Below the pieces are notes generated by a model that was not told where the DNA came from, made no database searches, and saw only the letters and a list, made by a program, of their open reading frames with translations. 64,000 nt of DNA, taken from Coix lacryma-jobi var. lacryma-jobi (Eukaryota; Streptophyta; Magnoliopsida; Poales; Poaceae). A program made the translations under genes and the position numbers. Below, piece by piece: positions 1 through 9,011 of this stretch; the first letter of the stretch is position 1, and every line of letters begins with the position of its first letter. The stretch is taken from NCBI GenBank assembly GCA_009763385.1, contig CM019826.1, positions 93,294,848-93,358,847 on the forward strand, read 5' to 3'.

Positions 1-1189
1 TGCAAGGGGGAGTTTGAGGGTTGGCACAAAGGGGAGAGTCATGCATTTTGGGGAGAGCTTTGAACTAGGGGGAGTTTAGCTCTTTTATGTTCTTCTTCAA
101 TTGGTATAGCTCTTTTATGTGTTTCAATTGGTATCCATGTTTTGGTATGGAGTGTGATTGGTGTCATGAGCTTTGTTGCATAGCCTTTGTGTGTAGGCTT
201 GATTTCAGGGGGAGTGGCTTTTGTCTTGCTGCTTCTCCGCGTGCTCGGAGTGTTTGTGCTCCATTTAGTGTTGAGCTTCTCTTTGTGTTTTTCTCAATCT
301 ATATCGAGCCTGCTAGTCGTGTTGGGCCTTTGTTGCCTCTCTCTTGAGAGACTAGCAGTTTTTGCTTTGTATTTTCGATTGATATGGAGCCTTCAGCTAG
401 TTGTTTCGAGCCTATATGCCTCTGTCTTGAGGAACTAGCTGTTTTTCACCAATTTTTGGCTGTTGTGATTGGTATCGAGTCTGCTAGTTGTGTTGAACCT
501 GTGTGCCTCTATCTTGAGGGACTAGCAGTTTTGCATTCTAATGCGTTGTTTCAGCCTCAATTGGTATTGAGCCTTGAGCTAGTGGTGTTGAGCCATTTTT
601 CTGCCTTTTCATCAGGGCTAGCTCATTTTTGACTTGGTTGCGTCGAGCCGTTGCCCATGTCTTTGGGAACCAAGTCTTTCGCTCTGTGTGATCGAGTTTT
701 GCTCTTTGATGAGTTGTTGATCCGATCCTTTGCCTGGATGCGTTGAGCCGTTGCCCATGTCTTTGGGGACCAAGTTTTCAGTTTTGGTATCTCAAACCAT
801 CTCTTGTGCCTAGCTTTTGTCAATTCAATCATCAAGGGGGAGAAATTTCGAAACCCAAGCGGATAAGAACCCCTTCCAAGTTGATAAGAACCTTGGATTC
901 TTTTGTGATGATTGTTTGACAATTTATTTGAGAATGGTTTTCGAGTGCCTTTTTGGGATTTCATGAAACTCTTGTTCTCTCTTGACTCTTCGGTTGTGTG
1001 GAGGCTTTGCCCGCTTTTCCTATTTCCTTTGGGACCGAGAGCTTTTATTTGGAGTTTTCATGATCCTTCCTCATCTCAAGTGGCCTTATGTTTGCTTTTA
1101 CTTGGCTTTTGGGCACTTGAGTGAGGCTTGCCTTCAAACCCTTCCTTTGTGGTTTTATTTTTAGTCAATGCATTCATCAAGGGGGAGAT
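1..1189 (+). other. Sirevirus E post-pol non-coding region with multiple polypurine tracts
   Basis: No credible ORF. Several G-rich tracts of the form AGGGGGAG occur (about 5, 66, 206 and 833), the multi-PPT habit known for Sireviruses. Between about 290 and 630 there are degenerate repeats with the core TGCCTCTxTCTTGAGG followed by ACTAGCAG. Two copies of GTTGCCCATGTCTTTGGG (about 649-670 and 749-770) recur, inverted, in the same position of elements A (32143) and B (41972, 42076), so this is a conserved module rather than random sequence. Confidence 0.8.
1179..1189 (+). promoter_or_regulatory. Polypurine tract of element E
   Basis: AAGGGGGAGAT lies directly before the TG of the 3' LTR. It is the expected plus-strand priming site, and the same word precedes the 3' LTRs of A and B on the other strand. 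Confidence 0.85.
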
Positions 1190-2221
1190 TGAGAACATAT
1201 ATGATGAATGATTGACTTTGATGAGGAAGGTTTGAGGCTTTTCCCGGTTGAGTCATTATCTTGCTATGTGCTTAATGCTTATGACTAACCGGCGACGTTG
1301 AGTCGTGGTGTTTCTGTGTTGGTGTGCGTGTGCAACATGTGTCTCTTGGCTGTGTTGATGTGCAGGTGTTGAGCTCGGATACAGTGGTCGATGGCGAGGT
1401 GAAGGTCAAGTAGAGACGTGCCATGCCGACGGACCGGAAGCGGTGAAGGATGGGCGTGTCGTGCAGCGGACGGGCCATGCCGATGTACCCAGAGTGGTGA
1501 AGGGCGGACGTGAGGCTTGGACCGACGGACTGAGAGGCCAGAGGACCAGCTGTGGTAGCTGGCACGTGGCATCGGCGAGCAAGAGCACATGGGGATGTGC
1601 GGTGCATCGGCCGAGTCGGGACGAAGACAATGGCGTCGTGGCACTTGGCGGGAGGTCGGACACGGGCTTGCGTGCGGCGCAAGTGCCGTCGGCCGAGTCA
1701 AGAAGGAAGGCGAAGGCGTTGTGCCCGACATGGAGGTTGGACATGCATCGGCATCAGTGCCGGTGGTCGGGGTGTGCGAACCACATCCCGTCTACGGCGC
1801 GGGTTCGGTAGCTGAGCCTCAAAAAGCTACCTCGATGGTTTCTGAGTTTGGGCCTCAAAACTCGGGTGGTCGGTTTCCGAGTTTGGGCCTCAAAACTTGG
1901 GATGGACGGTTTCCAGGTTTGGGCCTCAAAACCTGGGCTTGCGGGTTTCCGAGTTTGGGCCTCAAAACTCGGGGTGGACGGTTTCCAGGTTTGGGCCTCA
2001 AAACCCGGGCTAGCCGGTTTCCCGGTTTGGGCCACAAAACCGGGGGAAGGTCCAAAAGGACGGTCGACGCGTGGCGGCACCGAGAGGCTTGCGTTGTGGC
2101 GAAGCTATCGGTGAGAAGGCGCGGCGGTCGATGGTGACGACACGTGGCGGCATCCTGGAGCTTGCGTCGAGGCGAAGCGAAGGATGAGAAGGTGCGTGTC
2201 CGTCGGATGAAAACTGCTAGG
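1190..2221 (+). repeat. E 3' LTR, first part (U3)
   Basis: Begins TG immediately after the polypurine tract and is broken at 2221 by element F. GC-rich from about 1280 on; the many overlapping ORFs here have no recognisable product and reflect composition. It contains the stem-loop array at 1807-2044 and joins 11014-12489. Confidence 0.88.
1807..2044 (+). repeat. Array of seven short stem-loops in the E LTR
   Basis: Units start near 1807, 1842, 1877, 1912, 1948, 1984 and 2020, a period of 35-36 bp over the last six. Each has the form stem-TTTGGGCCTCAAA-stem. Arms differ between units but remain complementary: CCGAG/CTCGG, CCAGG/CCTGG, CCCGG/CCGGG, and GGTAGCT/AGCTACC in the first unit. Six units contain TGGGCC, the plant site II element. 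The array is about 255 bp upstream of the TATA box once F is removed. Confidence 0.85.
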
Positions 2222-3531
2222 TGTTGACACTAGTTATCTATCAAAATTAAGGGACAAATAAATATGAAAAGGGCAAGAATTTGATCACTAACAAAGGTTT
2301 AGGGTTTCAACTGACAATATTCCACGAGTTTGGGTGAGTTATGATTCTGCAGGGACTAAACCAGGAAATCGGCACCGATAGCTTCCCATAGAAGGAAACC
2401 GTCGGGAGATAACGCAACCGCCACGTCGGGATACTTCTAGAAGACTCCAGAGAACACATAGACACACCACGAGAAAGGGCACCGCGGTCCACCTCCAGGT
2501 GGGACCGACCGGTCCCCTGGACCCACCGATCGGTCCACCCCCGGGCCCGCTGGCTTCCGTCTTCTGCAAGCTTCCTCCACCGAACCCAAGGACTCATCTC
2601 AACCGTCCCTGAAGTCGGTTTGATCCCTTAGGGCTATAAAACCAGACCCGGACCCCCCTCTCCAGGCATCTTCATCTTCATTATTCATCTCCACATCAGA
2701 AACTAGGGTTTCAATTAGAAGTAGAGGTCCCTCTAGATGAATCTCTTCTAGTTCATCTAGAATTAGATCTAGTTCATCTAGTTGTAATCAAGAGCCAGCT
2801 ATCAAGTAGAAGACTAGTTACCCCTCTAGTTTAGGTTTAGAACCTAGTCTTATATTAGAACTAGAAGAGAGAGAGAGAGAGAGAGAGAGGAATAGATCAA
2901 GAAGGAGCTCCGGCCTGTCGGATCCACTTCTTCATCTTGTACCTATGGATTCAAGATCATCATCAACTTCAGCGATTGTTTCGGTAATCAACGTCTATAT
3001 TTAAGTTTGAGCTATTGTTCTTATTATTCTTAAAGATTTATGAATCTCTTTTGAGTACTTTAATTCTAGTCATTCTAGAGTTAGAGTAGTTGGATAGTGT
3101 AAGCGTGGTGCTTAGACTTGATAGCTCATATATGCCTCCTATAACGCCGGTAGTAGTGGTTGTTCGCAAGGGTGACTCTTATAGCCTTGTTGATTCTTCT
3201 ATAGTCCACTTACCCGTGTGTAGGCTCGGTAGGATTATACATTTGCATAAAAGATTCATACTCTGTTTGTGACCTTTTATGGCAACTTCCCCACTAAGAA
3301 TAATATAAACATATCACTCTTAAATTGGAATTAGACCGCCTTAATGATCCCCTCTGTACTTCTAGATTCTCCGTCCTTGTTAGCTACTCAGGGGTTAGAC
3401 TTTAAGACTTAACACTATCCGTTCCTTTGGGTTCGATATTAAAACTGGGTTACTCCGGTGAAGTGCTACATCGGTAGATTTTATCTGTGCGCTTGCGGAT
3501 AAAGTAGAGTGTGCGTTAATTTATACCAACA
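2222..3531 (+). repeat. F 5' LTR
   Basis: 1310 bp, TG to CA. Carries TATAAAA at 2635-2641, a (GA)n microsatellite near 2866-2888, and the word GTGCGCTTGCGGAT near its 3' end, which is shared with the LTRs of G and K. A 60-codon ORF at 3090-3272 recurs in the other LTR copies only because the LTR is repeated. Confidence 0.93.
2635..2641 (+). promoter_or_regulatory. TATA box of the F 5' LTR
   Basis: TATAAAA in GGGCTATAAAACCAG, about 410 bp into the LTR. The same site is at 9443-9449 in the right LTR. A plausible core promoter. Confidence 0.6.
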
Positions 3532-3539
3532 AGCATTTC

Positions 3540-3629
3540 TGGCGCCGTTGCCGGGGATAGAGTTTATCTCTACTCTTGGTAGCGACGTTAGTAAGTGTCA
3601 ACAAGCATTTCTGGCGCCGTTGCCGGGGA
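3540..3629 (+). promoter_or_regulatory. Duplicated primer binding site of F
   Basis: TGGCGCCGTTGCCGGGGA occurs at 3540-3557 and again at 3612-3629, 72 bp apart. Each copy is preceded by CAACAAGCATTTC, so the LTR end plus PBS was duplicated as a unit. The 18-mer fits the 3' end of tRNA-Asp, as in many plant Ty3 elements. The right LTR ends at the position matching the first copy, so the first PBS is the one in use. K shows the same doubled arrangement. Confidence 0.85.
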
Positions 3630-5159
3630 ACGGTAGATCAACTTATGTCTTAGTTTAACCTTGTAATCATACTTTTATCTTTTTCCTTTTTGTCCCAGTC
3701 TTTTCATTATTTTTGTTTTCATTCTTATGAATGTTATTTTTGAATTCCACTCTTATCTATCACTACCCCATGAGCAAGCTATAACCAGTAGAATCCTTAT
3801 ACCTCATATAATACCTGGTTATGAGCTATGCCTACCTCTCTGCTGCACTGTGCTTGTAATGAGCATAGAAATAAAATTATGAAAATATTCCTTCGGGTAT
3901 TCTTGTCACTAACCTTTCCAGATCTGGAGCAGAAAAGAACGAAGGAACAACAAACACAAGGTATGTCCCACCAATCATCATGCAACATTGAATTACATTC
4001 ATCCAATCTTGATTTGTGCAAAATCCAAGCTTGGTGAATAGACTTTCTAAGAGCATCTCTTGCCGTGTTGCTATGTTGGTTATCCCTACCTTTAAGATAT
4101 GCTCATATACTAATCATGCTCTTTCATCACCATCTGAATAAATCTCTATAATGCTTTCATGCTACCCTCATTCGCTATATTATATGTTTAGGTTTGGAGT
4201 ACTTTCATACATCTCTTAAATTAAGCATGGTGCCTAGTTTAGGAGTGGTGATCTTGCTTTCAAAGGCTTTTTATTTAAGCAATTAAGTTAAAATGCCTTC
4301 CTAGATCAATTTAGACTTGGTGTCTAGGTTGATTTTTTGAGCCGATAGTATGCTATAGTGGATGTTGGATATTTTGTTGGACTAACCCCTGTAGGAAACT
4401 TTCAATATCAATTTGGGAAAGTCCTGAGATGAACTCACACCGGAGATGAAGCAAGGCGTATAATGAACTTCAACAACTCTTGCACAATGAAGACTCAGCT
4501 CGTTCATCATAGATGAAAGAACTGTGAGTATCAAAGTCTATTTGTTTTGTCTTCTACTGCAAGATATCTTTTGCCTTGAATTTCTTAAAGTGCAGCCAAC
4601 ACATGAAATACTAATCTATGCTAAAGTAATCCTAAAAACATCTTTTTATTAGCATAGATGCAAAATACATATGTTATGGACAACAACCCATGCTTTAAAT
4701 TCTTGCAAACCTTCGGGTATATATATCCACTAACGTTATGCACAAGAGAGATTTTTTCCATCCATGGTTTGGTCTGAACATTGAAGATCAAAAACTCAAA
4801 CCATAGACACACAAACCTACTCTCAGATCACAAATGGTGCTAGTCTAGCTTTGAGTGTTGCTTGGGCGCTAATGACAAACAGGTTGCAACTTACCTCGTA
4901 CGAGACAACCTATGCCTGCAACCATCATTGCCCAAGATATCAATACAAGAAGTGGAAAGTTATCCTCTTTTCTAATCAAGAGCTAGCTTGGGAGACAAGA
5001 TGGTACCACTACAACAATAGCAAGATCTACAAGTCAAACACATGAACATATTGTTGGGAGTCCATCTACATCACAAGCCAGCCTAGGAGAGATAATTCCG
5101 TTGTCTAGATTTGTTTCACAATCAAAGGGAGGAAGGAGAAACCCAACTTCAAACATATT

Positions 5160-5375
5160 GATCTCCTACTCACCACTTTGATCAATACAAACCACTAGAT
5201 GTTGTCCCAGTCTAGAAGAAGAATATGATCCACCACTCATTCTTGGAAGATCATTCTTGAACACCATCAATATTATCATCTTTGTCGGACCTGGAGAAGT
5301 CAACTTTTGGATTTTTTGCTGCATCTTCAACATCTACATCACTTATGAGCAGCCAAAGAGAACCAAGAGAAGATG
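5160..5375 (+). pseudogene. Ty3/gypsy retropepsin remnant 1 in F
   Basis: Around 5227-5262 the + strand reads DPPLILGRSFLNT, close to the LILGRPFL segment that follows the catalytic region in plant Ty3/gypsy aspartic proteases. This is followed by a TYEQPKRTK-like stretch common after the protease in Tat-type elements. The frame is open only over short runs and no catalytic DTG/DSG triad is visible nearby. G carries the same stretch near 14580-14720. Read as a relic, not a functional gene. Confidence 0.6.
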
Positions 5376-6465
5376 TTGAAGGGAGAGCTAACTACCAAGA
5401 ATTGAGGATGGCATCATGAAGGATGAAGCCACTGCACCACAAGAGTTAGAAGACGAAGAGATTACCTAAGTTAGCAAATCAAGAAGAACAGTCGGTAAGA
5501 TCTTCATAATCTAGACACTGTTGAGAGGACAAGTCTCAGTTGTGACATTACAAGACAAAAGACTATCATAAAGGCACTCGAGTAGCAGCTCTAATTTCAA
5601 GTCTCTTGTCAACCCAATGATTAAAGGAAAACAGAAAAGGTTGACAAGAGAAGAATGCAGAATGGTCCCTACATCCTCATAGTACAGAATTAATACAAGA
5701 AAGAGAGAGGATCCTAGGCGACATACTCGAGGAACAATGCACCTTCACTGATAAGTCAACACAAGAGAAGGAAGGTCAATACCTATAAAGATGATTCCAC
5801 TGTGATCTTCCTCCTCTCAAGCACACTGTGAGCAAGAAAGACAAGCCGGCTAGACAAGAGAAGCTTCCACAAGGTAAGTAACCATCATTGTAAAAGCTTC
5901 TTCTTGATTCTAGTATGAACATAAATAAAGAACAAAACATGTTTAAGTTGCACCTCATTTGATCCAACCTAATCAACTCAACATGTTTAGTCCTTTGATC
6001 TTTGCTCTCTTGAATCTCACTGTCTTAACTAAATAAGCTAAAATGTTGTGCATCTAACCTTTGGAAGATGATATATCTCAATTATGAAAAGGTTGACCCT
6101 TTATGCATAGATTATCCTTCCTTGGGTTAAGTAATTTGATATGTTAAATATTTTTAGATGCTACTTTTATGCTCATCCTCTGATCCTATCACTCATGTTA
6201 AGATTGAATAGAACACATAAACAAAAAGTTTATCTTGTGCAATGTGCCTAAGGTAAAAGGGGAATAAACAAAACTTTTGGTTTTGTTGGTGTTTTTCCAC
6301 CAACAGAGCCCATGCACTTGATCTCTACCTTGTCTTTATGAGTAGGACACACTCTTGAGCAAACATGGAGAATCACTCCCAAATTCTATAGAGTGAAGGT
6401 CCTAGATCTACAAGAACATGCACACTGAGCAAGATGCTGCCAGCATCCACAATTAACGCTTCACT

Positions 6466-6950
6466 TCAAACTCCTGGGCAAACGAAGAACATGAGTGACA
6501 CCATATCAAGAGGCATCAACAAGAAGGAATGATGGAAGATGTTGTAGTCAGAATTAGAGGTCATGAAGTCCCCACAGACTTCCTGATCTTCGACATGAGA
6601 GGACGATGATGTCCACCTCATCCTAGGAAGACCATTCCTCTACGCTACAACTACAATCATTTACAAGAGGAAATCATTTTTCACTTTCCTGGAGAAAAGG
6701 CACGATGCAACTTCATCAACTAAATTCCTAATGAAGCACCCAAGAAGAATAGAAGTGAAAGACGCCGCTCTCAAAGCCAAAGAAGACAAACTATCAAGAA
6801 TAGAGAGGCCAATCATGAAGAAGAAGCTATCGACACTGTCCCAGAAAAGAAAGGAGAGAAACCTCAAGACAGTGAACCACAAGAAGTGAAGACTCAGACC
6901 AAGAAAGTATGGGAGAAAATGTCTGCACCTAAGAGGTACAATCAATAACA
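6466..6950 (+). pseudogene. Ty3/gypsy retropepsin remnant 2 in F
   Basis: A second protease-like stretch: SLQ-x-xGQTKN and ISRG near 6470-6530, then VPTDFLIFDM near 6560-6600, then an LILGRPFL-like word near 6620-6645 in another frame, then FHFPGEKARCNF near 6680-6715. Frame changes and stops separate these words. G retains the ISRG part (15600-15690). With the remnant at 5160 this makes two protease-derived stretches in one element, which suggests an old internal duplication or a composite origin. Confidence 0.6.
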
Positions 6951-8456
6951 ACTTTCCGAACGTCTGATATACCTTGGGAGGTCTAAACCAAGGGAAGGTC
7001 CGGTTCGTCGAACCTAAATATTCGAACCTTCGCCAAAAGGTAAAAATCGGTTGTTATCTTTATATTTACTTTGCTGCATATTTCTCATATTTAATCCATA
7101 ACCATTTCATGCATCATCATTTTTAATTCACAACACATTTTAATTTCTGCATTATATTAGAAAACAAAATAAAAATATTTCACTGCATCATAAAGCCCCA
7201 TGTGAATAATTCTATGGCGTGTAAAAACCCATAGAAATGTTCACCGTGGTGGCATAAAAATAATAAAAATAAATATGCATGCATTCATCCTGTGCATTTT
7301 CTCTTGCATCATAAAAATATAAAATACAAAAATATTAAGAAAGAGATCTAAGGCTTAAGTGGCCAACCACTAACGCTTAATTTGTTCCACAAGTTTTGTT
7401 GTCTATTTGAGTTTCACAGGATTTGAAAAACCAAGAAAAGCTGACGAGCAAGTGAATGCTCCATCTACTGTTGGAGCACTGTCTCAACAAACATCAACAT
7501 CAATCAAAGCTCTGATAGAGGAAGGACATATCCACTGCCAGTCTGCTTCATTGCAAGATCGAACGACTACATCAACATTCAGCTTGGGGGAAGGCACCCC
7601 CATGTATCCCCGTAAGTATCTTTATCCTCTTAAGTTTTTCATTCTATAAACAGATTCAAAACACCAAAAATATGTGAGCACATGAAGGTTCACTCTTAAA
7701 AATGAAAACACCAAAAATATGTGAGCACATGAAGGCTCACCCTTAAAAAGAAAAGAAAAAAAATATGTGGGCACATGAAGGCTCACCATTAATTAAAAAA
7801 AAGAGACAAAAATATATGAGCACATGAAGGCTCAACACTATTAAGGGAAACAGCTTGGGGGCGACGCACCCCCGTTATCTTCGCGATTCAGGTATGTCTT
7901 TCTTACTACTACTATTAGTTTTTATTTTAAAAGGGTGTTAGATTAAATAAATAAAATAGTATGTCTAGTTTGTTTTAAGAAGTTGATAACTAAAGAAGAA
8001 CCCTCTCTCTAATCTTTTGCATGGAAATGATGAATAGTTGCTCTATCTAATTTCTTTCAAGTACCTAGCCTTCAAAGCATGAGTTCTCCTAATTAATAAT
8101 GATGCCTTAAAATAAAATTAAATACATGGATGACAAATACTTAATCTAAGGTCTAGGTAATTGGGATATGTCATGTGATGATCTAAGCTGCTATTATCTT
8201 GTTCTAAACAACACTAAAGTTCCGGAGATTTCTAAATATGAATATGACAAATAATTGCATTGAGTTAAATTAAGCTTTGTGACCCTGTGAGATGTTATCT
8301 TGCCATTGAATTGAGATCACTTACACATTTCATCCATCTTCCGCATAAATGCTCATAATTATCTGTTGCTACCCTCTCAGAAGTTTGTTGGAAGCATATG
8401 GCTATTAAAAAAAGAAAAAAAGGAGAAAAGAAAAAAAGATCCAAGGAAATAAAAAG

Positions 8457-8578
8457 GGACAAGTGTCCGAAATCTCAAAAAGATAGATCCCGAGGAAATA
8501 AAAAGGGACAAGTGTCCGGAACCTCGAAAAGAAAAAAAAAGAAGAAAAAAAATGTCAGAAAAAATGGGCACGTGCCCG
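8457..8578 (+). repeat. Three palindromes in a purine-rich tract of F
   Basis: GGGACAAGTGTCCG (8457-8470), GGGACAAGTGTCCGG (8505-8519) and GGGCACGTGCCCG (8566-8578) sit in an A/G-rich tract with repeated GGAAATAAAAA. The last contains the G-box core CACGTG. Equivalent motifs occur in G (17043-17184) and C (50612-50663). Confidence 0.75.
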
Positions 8579-9011
8579 ATAGTAGAATTAGCCTGATAGC
8601 CATATGTCTCTGATAAACAGAAGAGAGTGACTATATTCAAAAGTGCATCCGACTTCATTTTTCCATACACATGCACTTTTTGATTCAATGGTTGGTTGAC
8701 TTTCTCTTTGGATCCATTGTTTAATTTGACAACATATGTATTAATGCTTTTGAAAATTAATTAAAACTCTGGGATAAAGGTGAAGTGAAAGAACTAGAGA
8801 CACAGTGCTTGATTCGATTGTTCAATCTCTCAATTATTTAGGATCTAAGGTAAGACTAATAAGCCCATGAAGAATAACATGATATGTTTCAGAGAATTTT
8901 TGTTTAAACAGCAGGTATACTTGTTGGAATTGAAGATATAGTAGCAACTTCTGATCCATTGTTAAGTTTTGGTTTTGCTAAGGGACTAGCAAAAGGTAAG
9001 CTTGGGGGAAT

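Larger units (their letters stand above)
3630..9011 (+). other. F internal region, non-coding
   Basis: AT-rich and without an ORF above about 100 codons. Collinear similarity to the G interior (12788-17627) is visible at many points, for example around 4376/13596, 4580/13810, 7190/15950 and 7410/16190. It holds two decayed protease stretches, two internal PPT-like hairpins (7581-7601, 7852-7873), three palindromes (8457-8578) and the terminal PPT (about 8998-9011, AAGCTTGGGGGAATT). No other function is visible. Confidence 0.8.

Noticed and set aside
1443..1811. Overlapping ORFs of 80-180 codons in the GC-rich LTR parts (also 26102-26828, 31492-32009, 41053-41763)
   Set aside because: They occur on both strands and in several frames, follow GC content, and change between LTR copies of one element. 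No domain is recognisable.
1842..2044. CRISPR-like array (regular 36-bp spacing of similar units)
   Set aside because: The regular part is a palindromic unit of an LTR, the spacers are themselves similar, there are no cas genes, and the DNA is plant.
3090..3272. A 60-codon ORF found three times (3090, 9890, 10572)
   Set aside because: The copies are the two F LTRs and the internal LTR duplication, so repetition reflects the LTR and not a conserved protein.
8398..8613. Lysine-rich 71-codon ORF
   Set aside because: Translation of an A/G-rich low-complexity tract holding palindromes; not conserved as a frame in G.
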